Virus record (IMG/VR): IMGVR_UViG_3300021364_000134
Location: 1 to 27,673 of that record
DNA: 27,673 nucleotides
Source of the DNA: a virus
Reading direction: 5' to 3' (one strand)
Every line of letters begins with the position of its first letter. Within the stretch, counting starts at the first letter, position 1. The translations under genes and the position numbers were made by a program. The notes under the pieces were generated by a model. It worked only from the letters and a program-made list of their open reading frames with translations. It was not told the DNA's origin and did not search any database. Below, piece by piece: positions 1 through 7,873 of the stretch.

Positions 1-95
1 GCAATAAGAGCATCCAATTTTTCATTAGTTTGCTCCGATGCAGCCGCTATCTTAGATAACGGATCCATTAAGTCTTTAAGAGTTACTGCTGCCAT
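1..95 (-). CDS. N-terminal fragment of a tail protein, possibly the tape measure
   Basis: Only the first 31 codons are inside the window; the gene runs off the left edge. It starts at ATG (95-93) and begins MAAVTLKDLMDPLSKIAAAS, a soluble, helix-forming, Ala/Lys-rich start. It lies 13 nt downstream of the gp51-like frame. In tailed phages the tape measure gene usually follows the tail assembly chaperone genes, and in T4 the hub genes 27-28-29 follow gene 51. A tape measure or hub protein is therefore the best guess from position. The fragment is too short to identify from its own sequence. Confidence 0.5.
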   Translation of the reverse strand, partial: MAAVTLKDLMDPLSKIAAASEQTNEKLDALI

Positions 96-108
96 TCAGT
101 TTATTTAT

Positions 109-342
109 TTAAAACTTAGGCATGCTTATTTTAGGTAGTGAAGGAGTTTTGTATTGACCCATGTTTTTCTTCATAGACCTTTGCATGCTGTCCGTATTAT
201 ATTTATCCGAATAGGATTGATTATTTCTGGACTCCTCATCATTCCTATCCTTCAAAATATCATTAAACATTTCTAAAGTATACTCATACTCATAGAAAGG
301 CAGCAAATCCAGCTCAGACGGCTGGAGATGCAACTTTTCCAA
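109..342 (-). CDS. gp51-like tail/baseplate hub assembly protein (TTG start or +1 frameshift product)
   Basis: This is a 77-residue reading if translation begins at TTG 342-340. The frame is open much further upstream, to 516, but there it lies antiphase inside the gp26-like gene and its composition is not protein-like. The convincing part begins around LHLQPSELDLLPFYEYEY. A short helix followed by a 'LPFYEYE' core is typical of small tail assembly chaperone C-terminal modules, and gene 51 follows gene 26 in T4. The C-terminal third is Asn/Ser/Lys-rich. There is no ATG near the start. Either the TTG is used (a weak AAGG/AAGAG lies 8-12 nt upstream), or ribosomes enter by a +1 shift at CTT-TAA (364-359) and add 83 residues to the gp26-like protein. 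The call rests on position and a short motif. Confidence 0.5.
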   Translation of the reverse strand: MEKLHLQPSELDLLPFYEYEYTLEMFNDILKDRNDEESRNNQSYSDKYNTDSMQRSMKKNMGQYKTPSLPKISMPKF

Positions 343-358
343 TAATAGAACTCTTACC

Positions 359-1363
359 TTAAAGAAGTTCAGAAGTGATATCTTGAACAATAAAGAGAGC
401 TTTGATCCCGCCGGGAAAGGAAAGCGGAACGGCGACCTCCGCACCGCAACTTTGACATGGAAAAGTAAACTCAGGTTTAACTCCAATTTTCGCTTTTTCA
501 ACCAGTCTGTATACAAGTGAATACTTACCAGCGTTCCAACCTTGGAAATTTGTTATTGCAGAAAAGACTTCATTATCATTGAAACCTCTCCACTCTCTCT
601 GTACATAAGGAAGGATAGCTAATGAAGACTTATCCCAACTTTTTCCTTCTTCTTCACGTTTTCTAATCCAACCAGTTACAGCTCTCATAACACCGATTGT
701 TGGTGGTGCTAATGTAATCTCACCGTGGTTTTTGGTTGGGATAGTATAACATTTATTTTGATGATCATAATACTTTTCTAATAATTCATCTTGATCATTA
801 AACTGTAAATTATTAGTTTTAAGTTCCATAGACTCTTGAGATTTACATGTTCCTGATGGGCAAGATTTTTTACCAACTGGCATCATTAATTTATTCTCAC
901 CGTTTTTGAATGTAAGTTCTCTAATAGATAAGATTACATAAATTCTATCTTCTTCAAGAATATCTCTATAAGATCCTCTTTGGTTACCGTACATTATTTT
1001 TGTACAATTTACAAGAATAGAATTTAATTTTTCATCTACATCCATTATATCATCTTCATTCAATGTAGAGAATTCTCTTATTTCACCAACCCTTGCGGCT
1101 CTAATATGAATTTCTAAATCTTCTCTGTAAAATTTACCAGCAGATGGTAAATTTCCTAAATCTAATTTAATATATCCGGCCAATGACTGAATCCTTTTTA
1201 TCTCAGGATCATCTGGTGAAGTCATACCCATACCTTTAGTTGGATCTACCTTACCTAATTCTTTGATTGTGCCATCCTCGTTTTTCTTTACCGTAGCCTC
1301 CGTATCTTGTATACCTTCAGCTGCTTCAAACTCTTTTTTGATATTGTCTTCGTGACTGCTCAT
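359..1363 (-). CDS. 26: gp26-like baseplate hub/tail assembly protein (T4_baseplate family)
   Basis: A 334-residue protein; T4 gp26 is 208. The family layout is visible: an 'NLPSAGKFY' segment near residues 71-79, then an 'IRAARVGEIREFSTLNEDD' stretch (87-105) that matches the usual IR-x-A/T-x-x-E motif. Next is a region with C168 and C173, and a C-terminal C303-x2-C306 pair followed by a short hydrophobic tail. The Cys pairs suggest metal binding. T4-family gp26 acts in hub/tail initiation and may be an assembly factor, not a stable virion part. It starts at ATG two nt after the stop of the GIY-YIG gene, so the two are probably co-transcribed. The last codons are CTT CTT then TAA G, a potential +1 frameshift site into the gp51-like frame. 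Confidence 0.75.
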   Translation of the reverse strand: MSSHEDNIKKEFEAAEGIQDTEATVKKNEDGTIKELGKVDPTKGMGMTSPDDPEIKRIQSLAGYIKLDLGNLPSAGKFYREDLEIHIRAARVGEIREFSTLNEDDIMDVDEKLNSILVNCTKIMYGNQRGSYRDILEEDRIYVILSIRELTFKNGENKLMMPVGKKSCPSGTCKSQESMELKTNNLQFNDQDELLEKYYDHQNKCYTIPTKNHGEITLAPPTIGVMRAVTGWIRKREEEGKSWDKSSLAILPYVQREWRGFNDNEVFSAITNFQGWNAGKYSLVYRLVEKAKIGVKPEFTFPCQSCGAEVAVPLSFPGGIKALFIVQDITSELL

Positions 1364-1365
1364 AA

Positions 1366-1836
1366 TTACTTAGTTTTTATTAATTGTTTTTCTGGTGCTG
1401 TTTCTTCTACAATATGCTCAACTATTAATTGTCTAACATATCTTGATACAGGCATCGGTTTTGTTTTTGTTTCCATTGATTTTTGAATGATGATAGTATT
1501 TAAATTGTCTTCATCTTCTGGAGTTAATAAGACTTGTAGTTTTTTTGTAAGTCTCTTTTTTTGTGGGATCATTTCTTGAACACTTTCATTATAACCATAC
1601 TTAGGATTATCTGCTTTGAATTTTTTTATCCAAAATTCTAATCTATCCATAATATGACCTAATGATTCATCTTGTTCAAATTCTTCTAATGTAGTTTTGG
1701 TAAAAGATCTTGTTCCAAAATCTCTAACGGCTCTCTTAATGTATTTTCCTGTTCCTAAGTTATTAGGATTGTCATTAACAGAATAGCCTACATAAACTTT
1801 CCCATCTGTCTGGTTTTCTACTTTAAATATGGTCAT
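1366..1836 (-). CDS. GIY-YIG nuclease with C-terminal ribbon-helix-helix-like domain
   Basis: A 156-residue protein. The N-terminal half is a diverged GIY-YIG domain: 'IFKVEN' (3-8) as the GIY strand, 'VYVGYS' (14-19) as the YIG strand, R38 in 'VRDFG', and 'RLEFWI' (65-70) with E67 in the place of the catalytic glutamate, followed by 'YGYN'. The C-terminal part (about 99-142), with 'LQVLLTPEDEDNL' then 'SRYVRQLIVEHI', resembles a CopG/MobC-type ribbon-helix-helix DNA-binding fold. This is the architecture of a free-standing phage homing-type endonuclease. It is inserted between the tail tube gene and the gp26-like gene, after a terminator and behind its own late-type box. The first tyrosines are replaced by F and V, so activity is not certain. 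Confidence 0.75.
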   Translation of the reverse strand: MTIFKVENQTDGKVYVGYSVNDNPNNLGTGKYIKRAVRDFGTRSFTKTTLEEFEQDESLGHIMDRLEFWIKKFKADNPKYGYNESVQEMIPQKKRLTKKLQVLLTPEDEDNLNTIIIQKSMETKTKPMPVSRYVRQLIVEHIVEETAPEKQLIKTK

Positions 1837-1871
1837 GTGTTTATAACAATTTTTAGATTATGTATTCTATA

Positions 1872-1881
1872 TTATATATTA
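1872..1881 (-). promoter_or_regulatory. late-promoter-like box for the GIY-YIG/gp26 unit
   Basis: The minus strand reads TAATATATAA, 36 nt upstream of the GIY-YIG start and about 11 nt beyond the terminator of the tail tube gene. It is one of nine near-identical boxes in the window. Confidence 0.5.
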
Positions 1882-1892
1882 GGGTAGTGACA

Positions 1893-1919
1893 AAAAAACT
1901 GGCCCTAAGGCCAGTTTTT
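1893..1919 (-). terminator. Rho-independent terminator after the tail tube gene
   Basis: On the minus strand an A-run and AAACTGGCC, loop TTAG, then GGCCAGTTT followed by a T-run. The stem is a perfect palindrome with U-tracts on both sides, so it could work in both directions. It lies about 17 nt after the gp19 stop codon. Confidence 0.85.
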
Positions 1920-1936
1920 CTAAAAATATTTATGGA

Positions 1937-2497
1937 TTAAGCTCCAGCTCCAACATTTTCTTCAACCCAGTGATCACAACGGTAAGTCATTGATAATTCA
2001 GCAGGATCAGGAGTTTCATAACTTAATTCATCTACAAAATCAGGTTGTCCTGTTGGGAATACATCTTTACAAGTAATCTTTCTGAAAATATCACCTGCTC
2101 TGTTGTATTGTACAATAATCATACTTCCAACATAATCCTTCTTTAATCCCATTTCACCAGTTAATGGATCATAGATTAATTTGTACCAATTACGGAACGT
2201 GTTGTAAATGTAGTTTTCATTTGCTTCATTCAGGTTTAAACTGAAATTAATTGTGAGATCCAAGAATGTTTGTCCTGGCATACTTGCAAATGAACGGTCA
2301 GCAAATTTGTATTTCTGACCTACTGCATCTACAGAAGGGTTAAGGTTATTTAAACCTCCAATAGTTTTAACCTGCTCCAAAATCAATCCTGTATTATCAC
2401 CTAGTGGACTAAATACAGTCACCTCAAAAAGGTTAGGTTGGATAGGTTCATATCTCTGACTGCTAGCCGTTGATTGTGTATAATGTGGTAGTGGCAT
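1937..2497 (-). CDS. 19: tail tube protein gp19
   Basis: A 186-residue protein; T4 gp19 is 163. It forms the stacked hexameric rings of the inner tail tube. The sequence has the expected pattern: an N-terminal 'QPNLFEVTVFSP' strand, a middle region with 'FNLNLNEANENYIYN'-type content leading to 'FRNWYKLIYDPLTGEMGLKKDYVGS', and a C-terminal 'ITCKDVFPTG' strand near 'ELSMTYRCDHW'. Such T4 tube-family motifs (NW-x-x-L-YDP-x-TG and the K-x-V-FPT turn) are distinctive. It starts at ATG, lies directly downstream of the sheath gene as in T4, has its own late-type box and is closed by a strong terminator. Confidence 0.9.
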   Translation of the reverse strand: MPLPHYTQSTASSQRYEPIQPNLFEVTVFSPLGDNTGLILEQVKTIGGLNNLNPSVDAVGQKYKFADRSFASMPGQTFLDLTINFSLNLNEANENYIYNTFRNWYKLIYDPLTGEMGLKKDYVGSMIIVQYNRAGDIFRKITCKDVFPTGQPDFVDELSYETPDPAELSMTYRCDHWVEENVGAGA

Positions 2498-2513
2498 AAC
2501 TTATCTTATTTTT

Positions 2514-2523
2514 TTATATATTC
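2514..2523 (-). promoter_or_regulatory. late-promoter-like box before the tail tube gene
   Basis: The minus strand reads GAATATATAA, 17 nt upstream of the gp19 ATG in the short gap after the sheath gene. A run of seven A follows it. Confidence 0.55.
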
Positions 2524-2535
2524 ATCTTTCTTTTC

Positions 2536-5500
2536 TTATTGGAAATTACCTGAGCTTATTGCACCTGTCTTAAGAATTGTAGTTCTTTGGACGAGTATTT
2601 CCATTCCTCTAACTGGCTCAATATAAGTATCTAAGATACCAACATTTTGATCAATAACTTCTGGCGGGTTATTTGTTTCATCCATAATGTTTCTGTAGTC
2701 ATAAACTCCATCATCATTTTGAACAGTTGCCAGGAAGTTATCAGCAAGAGTTTTAATTTCCAACCTAGTTTGAGCTGTGTTAAATTCAAACAGATAGTTT
2801 TTAAGAATTGCTTCTATACCATCTTGGATGTAAATTACAACCTCTCTAACATTAATTGAGCTTAATGCAGATTTTGTAGTTTGCTGAGCAGTTTTGTTAG
2901 CAAAGATTGTTGGACCAGTTCCACTTTGGAATACAATTGGATTCAATCCAAATGGTTCTAAGTATTCTCTGTCCTCTTTTCCAAGATTTAATTCTAAGCC
3001 TACAACTCCAGTTCCACCTACAACACCTCTACGAACACCTGCCACTAATGACCATGGTAAAGCATTTTCATACTTTGCAATAAAGTTATTAGAAACATAA
3101 CATGCTGGTGGTACATTTATATTCTTTCCTAAATCTCTCACCGTAATGAAAGGGTAGTAGAATGCGCCGAAGCTTGCACCTTGTGTTTGAGATGGTAACG
3201 AGTATCTAACTGTTGGATTCTTACTAAGATCTCCACCAGTAGAAATAAATCTAGAGGAAAGAGTTCCAGTTGCATCCAAGAATGTAGGATCTGTATTATT
3301 TTTAAAGTCCTTAGCCGAAGGTGCATTAATTATTGCAAATGCATTCTTTCTAGTTTGACAAAGGTTTGTATAAATTGCTTTAGATCCACTTTCAATACCG
3401 TTTCCGAAAGTATCTACGACATATCTAAAGTTAATAGTTTCTCTATCAGTTAATGCTTTAAACAGATTAGTTCCGTTAAGAGTACCGTTTAATATAGCAT
3501 TTTGTCTTTCGTTAGTTCCATTAGGTACATGTTTAGTGTTATCTAATTTAAATCCATCTAATGTAAAGATATTTAAGTAATCAACCCATGCATCTATCGG
3601 ATAGTATAACTCCACCTTTTTAACAGAACCTGCAGTAGAAATTGAAATTTCACTTTGAGTAGTTACTAATAAGGCAGTTTTACCTGCAGGGATTGTACTG
3701 TAGCTAGAATTAGTTAATCCTCCTTGTACAACATTTATTCTTGTTAACCTTGAATGAGGAACTGAAGCAGATCCTTCAAAGTGTACTAAGTAATTACCTA
3801 CAATTACATCAGCAGCATCAGGGTTAGCAGCATCAATTAATACTTGGTTAGGCTTTAATGCCGGTTCTGTAATAGAATCTGCAAGTATATCAATTGAAAC
3901 GTTATTTGCACCTTTCAGTGTTTGGATACCTAAAATATTAGCACCGTATGCAACAGCATCAGAGTTTAAGAAAACACCTGCACCATCCAAAGTGAATTGA
4001 GCATGTGGTGTTAAGTTAGTAAATGCATCTTCCTCATATGCAATAACCTGGACTACTGGTATATTATAAGCAGGGTCAGAGATTGCAATTTTATTAAGGG
4101 CAGCAGTAGGAACTCCTGTATGAATCCACCCATAATCTAAAGCATTAAATACCAAGAACGAAGTATATTGAGTTCCACTATCTAAGTATACTACCTCATC
4201 ACCATCAGTAAGAGTACCGTTAGAGAATTGGCTGTATAATGTAGATCCATAAGAACCTATAATACCTGCAGTTGGATTAGCTAAAGGATTTTCATCAACT
4301 ACGAATCCAAAATCACTTTCATTAATATATGTATATGTTGCAGCAGTAGAATCAAAATCAGATACTGTAATACCACCTACATTAGAAAGTAATAATGTAA
4401 CAGTATTACCAACGACTTGGTGGGATGTTACAGGAACATATGTACCGGCCACCCCTGCTAATAAATAAGTACCTACTACAGAAGAAGTATTTGCAGTCAT
4501 TCCAACGAATGCGTCATATAATGCATCTCCAGTAGATCCTTGTACTTGTATTTGAATCTCTCCACTTGAAACATTAGTAACAGAAATCAATTCTGATGTT
4601 TGTGTTACTGTGTTAGGTGTGGTTGCAGCTCTTGAGTAACTTAAATCAGAAACAATAGCCCCACTATAAGATAAGAAGTTAACATCATCCTGAAGTGAAG
4701 TTGCTTGAGTGTATTCTAAGTTATGACCGATTAAATCAAGTCCACCGGCAACACCGTCAATTAAAAAGTCTCCGCTAAATAAATCTTCATTAACAGTTAC
4801 AAATAAACCAGTAGAAGCAGTATCAGCATTAACAACTTTTTCTACGAAAAGGTTATTACCGATAAGATCTACGAAATCAGGAATTAAAGATGCAGTATAA
4901 GTTGCAATTACATTAACTTCTGATTCATTAAAGAATTCAGCAATTTTTGTATCAGTTGCATCAGAATCAAATATTCTTCTTTGTAATCCTTGTGTTTTGT
5001 CAAAGTATGTTTGGAATATTGGATCCGCTACAAATCTTTCATAAGGTGTAGCAGAACTAAAGTCTCCACCAAAGTTTCCATCAATTACAAAAATATCAAT
5101 CATAAAGTCAGATACTAAACTGTCTTTATCCAAGAAACCTGGAACATTAGCAGATCCGTACCATTCTTCAACAGTTACATTAAAACCTGCAGTATTAGCA
5201 GCTGATGCTTTTCTTGCAATTACAGAGATAGGATTTTGTCCTAAGTTTACCATATCTAATAAATCATTAGTTGTAGTAGAACTTAATACGTTTCTGTTTG
5301 CGCCTACATTATCTAGAAATGCGTCAGAATCTGGATAGAAGAATTTATCTCTGTTGTAAAATTTTTGATATTCTCCTAATGCGCCTGCATTGTTTTGTGC
5401 TTCTGGTGTTGCAGCAGTACCAAACTTAATGTATTCTACTTGGTCATCAGAATCTAAGTTAAGAAGATTAAGAGCTAAAATAGGTCCTCTTTCCAATGCT

Positions 5501-5742
5501 GCTAAACAGCTTCTGTGGAAAAATGAATCCTTTCTCTCCATGTTTCTGTCAATGTCGCCATATACTTGCTTAAAGAATGCCGTATCTGGTACAAATACAG
5601 GAGTATTGAAAGGTCCTGTTTTAGAGAAACCTACAATTAATCTTGTCTGATTCGCAGGAATACTAACTACTTGAGATTTGTCAAATTCAAATCTGTATGT
5701 TCCTGCAGCTTTAATCGAAGCGATTTTCGGATCTAGTGCCAT
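2536..5742 (-). CDS. 18: tail sheath protein gp18, greatly enlarged
   Basis: A 1068-residue contractile tail sheath subunit; T4 gp18 is 659. The N-terminus (about 20-100) has the sheath start 'IPANQTRLIVGFSKTGPFNTP' and 'FKQVYGDI'. The C-terminal 300 residues hold the conserved core: 'FRYVVDTFG', 'VPPACYVSNN', 'ALPWSLVAGVRRG' and 'VREVVIYIQDGIEAILKNYLFE', ending with a long strand-rich tail used for subunit linkage. The extra material lies roughly between residues 130 and 690. It is rich in Ser, Thr, Gly, Ala, Val and Asn, like beta-sandwich surface domains. The gene follows gp17 and precedes gp19, the T4 order. It starts at ATG after an A-rich leader without a Shine-Dalgarno sequence. Confidence 0.93.
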   Translation of the reverse strand: MALDPKIASIKAAGTYRFEFDKSQVVSIPANQTRLIVGFSKTGPFNTPVFVPDTAFFKQVYGDIDRNMERKDSFFHRSCLAALERGPILALNLLNLDSDDQVEYIKFGTAATPEAQNNAGALGEYQKFYNRDKFFYPDSDAFLDNVGANRNVLSSTTTNDLLDMVNLGQNPISVIARKASAANTAGFNVTVEEWYGSANVPGFLDKDSLVSDFMIDIFVIDGNFGGDFSSATPYERFVADPIFQTYFDKTQGLQRRIFDSDATDTKIAEFFNESEVNVIATYTASLIPDFVDLIGNNLFVEKVVNADTASTGLFVTVNEDLFSGDFLIDGVAGGLDLIGHNLEYTQATSLQDDVNFLSYSGAIVSDLSYSRAATTPNTVTQTSELISVTNVSSGEIQIQVQGSTGDALYDAFVGMTANTSSVVGTYLLAGVAGTYVPVTSHQVVGNTVTLLLSNVGGITVSDFDSTAATYTYINESDFGFVVDENPLANPTAGIIGSYGSTLYSQFSNGTLTDGDEVVYLDSGTQYTSFLVFNALDYGWIHTGVPTAALNKIAISDPAYNIPVVQVIAYEEDAFTNLTPHAQFTLDGAGVFLNSDAVAYGANILGIQTLKGANNVSIDILADSITEPALKPNQVLIDAANPDAADVIVGNYLVHFEGSASVPHSRLTRINVVQGGLTNSSYSTIPAGKTALLVTTQSEISISTAGSVKKVELYYPIDAWVDYLNIFTLDGFKLDNTKHVPNGTNERQNAILNGTLNGTNLFKALTDRETINFRYVVDTFGNGIESGSKAIYTNLCQTRKNAFAIINAPSAKDFKNNTDPTFLDATGTLSSRFISTGGDLSKNPTVRYSLPSQTQGASFGAFYYPFITVRDLGKNINVPPACYVSNNFIAKYENALPWSLVAGVRRGVVGGTGVVGLELNLGKEDREYLEPFGLNPIVFQSGTGPTIFANKTAQQTTKSALSSINVREVVIYIQDGIEAILKNYLFEFNTAQTRLEIKTLADNFLATVQNDDGVYDYRNIMDETNNPPEVIDQNVGILDTYIEPVRGMEILVQRTTILKTGAISSGNFQ

Positions 5743-5770
5743 CTTATATTATTTTTTTTATTTGCTTTTT

Positions 5771-5780
5771 TTATATATCC
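5771..5780 (-). promoter_or_regulatory. late-promoter-like box before the tail sheath gene
   Basis: The minus strand reads GGATATATAA, 29 nt upstream of the gp18 ATG. It differs from the common form by one base and is followed by A-runs up to the start codon. Confidence 0.5.
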
Positions 5781-5796
5781 AACAACCTGTAACTTT

Positions 5797-7614
5797 TTAT
5801 ACCAGGTCATAGATATCATAATTGAGATTTCCTCCCTTAGCATCTTGTTCAAGAATAGCATCAATCTTGTCTTGAACGCTTTGGTCTGCCTCATCATGAA
5901 TCTCTTCAGCAAAATCAGAAAAATCTAATGTAAAGAAGAATTCAGAACTATTTATACAAGTCATTATTAAATCATCATGACCTAATTGACCTGCATAACT
6001 TCCATTCGGCATTTTACCAAATGTAGCTGCTTCATATACAGTTTGTTTATCTTTTAGTATGATTCTATTTTGTGTAATGTATTTTTTAAAGTTTTGACAA
6101 AATATAGGTTTATTATCTTTTTTAACCTTTAGACCGAATTGTTTAGTACGAGCATCTATTCTATGTTTAAATTTAACCACGGCCTCTTCATCAAAATCAT
6201 TTCTTTGTGGAAATACTGTTTCCATTCTTTTTATCAATTCACCACCAAACATATTCCATTCAATTATCATTTTTACATTTTCCGAATAAAATACATCATA
6301 TGCTAAAATATAAAGAGATTTAGCAAATTCCTCAATAGTATGATCGTTGCTTCTAAATCTTCCTATTTGTCTTATTCTATAAAAATCAACAAAACTACCA
6401 GGTGATGTAACTTTAGTCCAATCTTTTTCATCCATTAACTCCACCTTAAAAATATTAACAATAGAATAATCACCACCTGTACCTTCTGCTATATCAACAG
6501 AGAATACCCAATAATTTGAATCTTCTTGGCAGTCTTCTATGTTAAAATTAGGATCCCATAATAAACCATCATATTCTACTTGCTCATCTTCAAACTCTAC
6601 CATTTCACGATGTACAAATTCTAATTCACCCTCTTTTAATTTTTTAAGACTATCAGCTCCTAATAATAATGAAGAACTTGCAATGAATTGATTTCCGTAC
6701 TGTCTATTGAAAGCTTCTTCACTTCCTAAGTTAGCAACCTCTTGCCTCATCCAAGCCTCGTCTCTCCCTGGTACATCCCACCAATCAACTCTAAATGGTG
6801 TATATTCACTCAACCCAGATTCGGCTGCTGAATAAATGTCATAAAATTTATTGAACCCATTAGGTGTACTTGTAATAATAACTTTTGAGTTAGATGAAGC
6901 AGATACCGTTGGGTACACGTTTTCATAAAAAGTTTCTACAAAGTTTTGAGGTATGTGCGCAAACTCATCCATGAATAGTAAGTGAATGGTAAAACCGATT
7001 GCCGCCTTCTTTGTAGTTGTTTGGCCAATAATTCTACACCCATTATCAAACTTGGAATTAAATACATCCCATTTAAGAACACCCGGTTTTAAAAAGAAAG
7101 GTAAATGTTCTAGTATAGTTTTTCCTTTATCGATAATCTCTCTTGTGGTTGCACCTTTATTTGAAAGTACTAATGCATTTTTATCAAAATTGAAAAGAAC
7201 ATACCATGCAATAAAAATTGAAGAACATATTGTTTTACCAACTTGCCTACTTGCTAAACATATATTAAATCTCTCTGCTTGAAATTGCCTTAACATTTCT
7301 TCTTGGTAAGGTCTTAATTGAATAGTCTGTAAACCATGATCGGTCATTACAGTACAATAAGTATTTGCAAAGTAAACAATATCTGTTGCACACTTTTTTA
7401 TTTCCTTGATTTCATGAGGAGTATAATTAAAAACAATATTACCTTTTCTAAGATTAGGATTACCTTCATAGAATGGTGTTGCTTTAGGTTTATAACCTTC
7501 TTCTAAAGCAAGCATAAGTTGTTCAACACCTTCACTCGTCCATGAAAATGCCTGTTCAGCCTTTCCTATACTAAAATCAAATCCGGCACTAGGTGCTTGT
7601 GGTTTCTGTGGCAT
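5797..7614 (-). CDS. 17: terminase large subunit gp17
   Basis: A 605-residue DNA packaging motor; T4 gp17 is 610. The N-terminal ATPase has Walker A 'SRQVGKT' (122-128), Walker B 'LLFMDE' (212-217) and the coupling motif 'TSTPNG' (248-253). The C-terminal RNase H-fold nuclease has D374 in 'FSVDIAEGTGGD', E452 in 'IIEWNMFGGE' and D547/D548 in 'LGHDDLIM', which correspond to the T4 metal-binding acids. It pumps DNA into the prohead through the portal and cuts the concatemer. The start overlaps the end of the GroES-like gene by 26 nt and gp16 lies just before that, so the three are one translational unit. All catalytic residues appear intact. Confidence 0.96.
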   Translation of the reverse strand: MPQKPQAPSAGFDFSIGKAEQAFSWTSEGVEQLMLALEEGYKPKATPFYEGNPNLRKGNIVFNYTPHEIKEIKKCATDIVYFANTYCTVMTDHGLQTIQLRPYQEEMLRQFQAERFNICLASRQVGKTICSSIFIAWYVLFNFDKNALVLSNKGATTREIIDKGKTILEHLPFFLKPGVLKWDVFNSKFDNGCRIIGQTTTKKAAIGFTIHLLFMDEFAHIPQNFVETFYENVYPTVSASSNSKVIITSTPNGFNKFYDIYSAAESGLSEYTPFRVDWWDVPGRDEAWMRQEVANLGSEEAFNRQYGNQFIASSSLLLGADSLKKLKEGELEFVHREMVEFEDEQVEYDGLLWDPNFNIEDCQEDSNYWVFSVDIAEGTGGDYSIVNIFKVELMDEKDWTKVTSPGSFVDFYRIRQIGRFRSNDHTIEEFAKSLYILAYDVFYSENVKMIIEWNMFGGELIKRMETVFPQRNDFDEEAVVKFKHRIDARTKQFGLKVKKDNKPIFCQNFKKYITQNRIILKDKQTVYEAATFGKMPNGSYAGQLGHDDLIMTCINSSEFFFTLDFSDFAEEIHDEADQSVQDKIDAILEQDAKGGNLNYDIYDLV

Positions 7615-7873
7615 TTTCTTCTATGACGGCTAAAACGTGATTTATATGTAAGATTTCAAATTTATCTCCATCTAAAGTATATTCAGTTCCTTTGCCTATT
7701 GTTTTTATTATCTTATCACCTTTTTTAATTTCTAATCCATCGGCTGCTTCAATAACTAATGCCTTACGATTATACTTTTCTTCAGGGATCCACAATCCAC
7801 TTTCAGTTTTTGTTTCTTGTGTTATTTCTTGAGTAAGAATGTAATCATTCTTCATCTTCATTTTCATCGACAT
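7589..7873 (-). CDS. GroES-like co-chaperonin (Cpn10 family; functional analogue of T4 gp31)
   Basis: A 94-residue protein, the normal size for Cpn10. The mobile loop is readable at residues 21-36 (TKTESGLWIPEEKYNR), with 'LWI' (27-29) in the place of the hydrophobic tripeptide that docks on GroEL. It is followed by 'ALVIEAADGLEIKKGD' (short roof hairpin), 'GTEYTLDGDKFEILH' and the family-typical end 'HVLAVIEEN'. In T4, gp31 replaces GroES so that the host chaperonin can fold gp23; a similar role here is inference. The start is uncertain because M1, M3, M5 and M7 all fit; the family alignment would tolerate any. It overlaps the end of gp16 by 29 nt and the start of gp17 by 26 nt. Confidence 0.85.
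   Translation of the reverse strand: MSMKMKMKNDYILTQEITQETKTESGLWIPEEKYNRKALVIEAADGLEIKKGDKIIKTIGKGTEYTLDGDKFEILHINHVLAVIEENATETTST

Noticed and set aside
343-516. Upstream extension of the gp51-like frame to a TTG at 516
   Set aside because: It lies antiphase inside the conserved C-terminus of the gp26-like gene, its composition (runs of Leu, Phe, Arg) is not protein-like, and no good leader is seen.
2647-5650. Plus-strand open frames opposite the tail sheath gene
   Set aside because: They are antisense to a well-supported conserved gene, lack family features and arise from the low frequency of stop complements in this composition.
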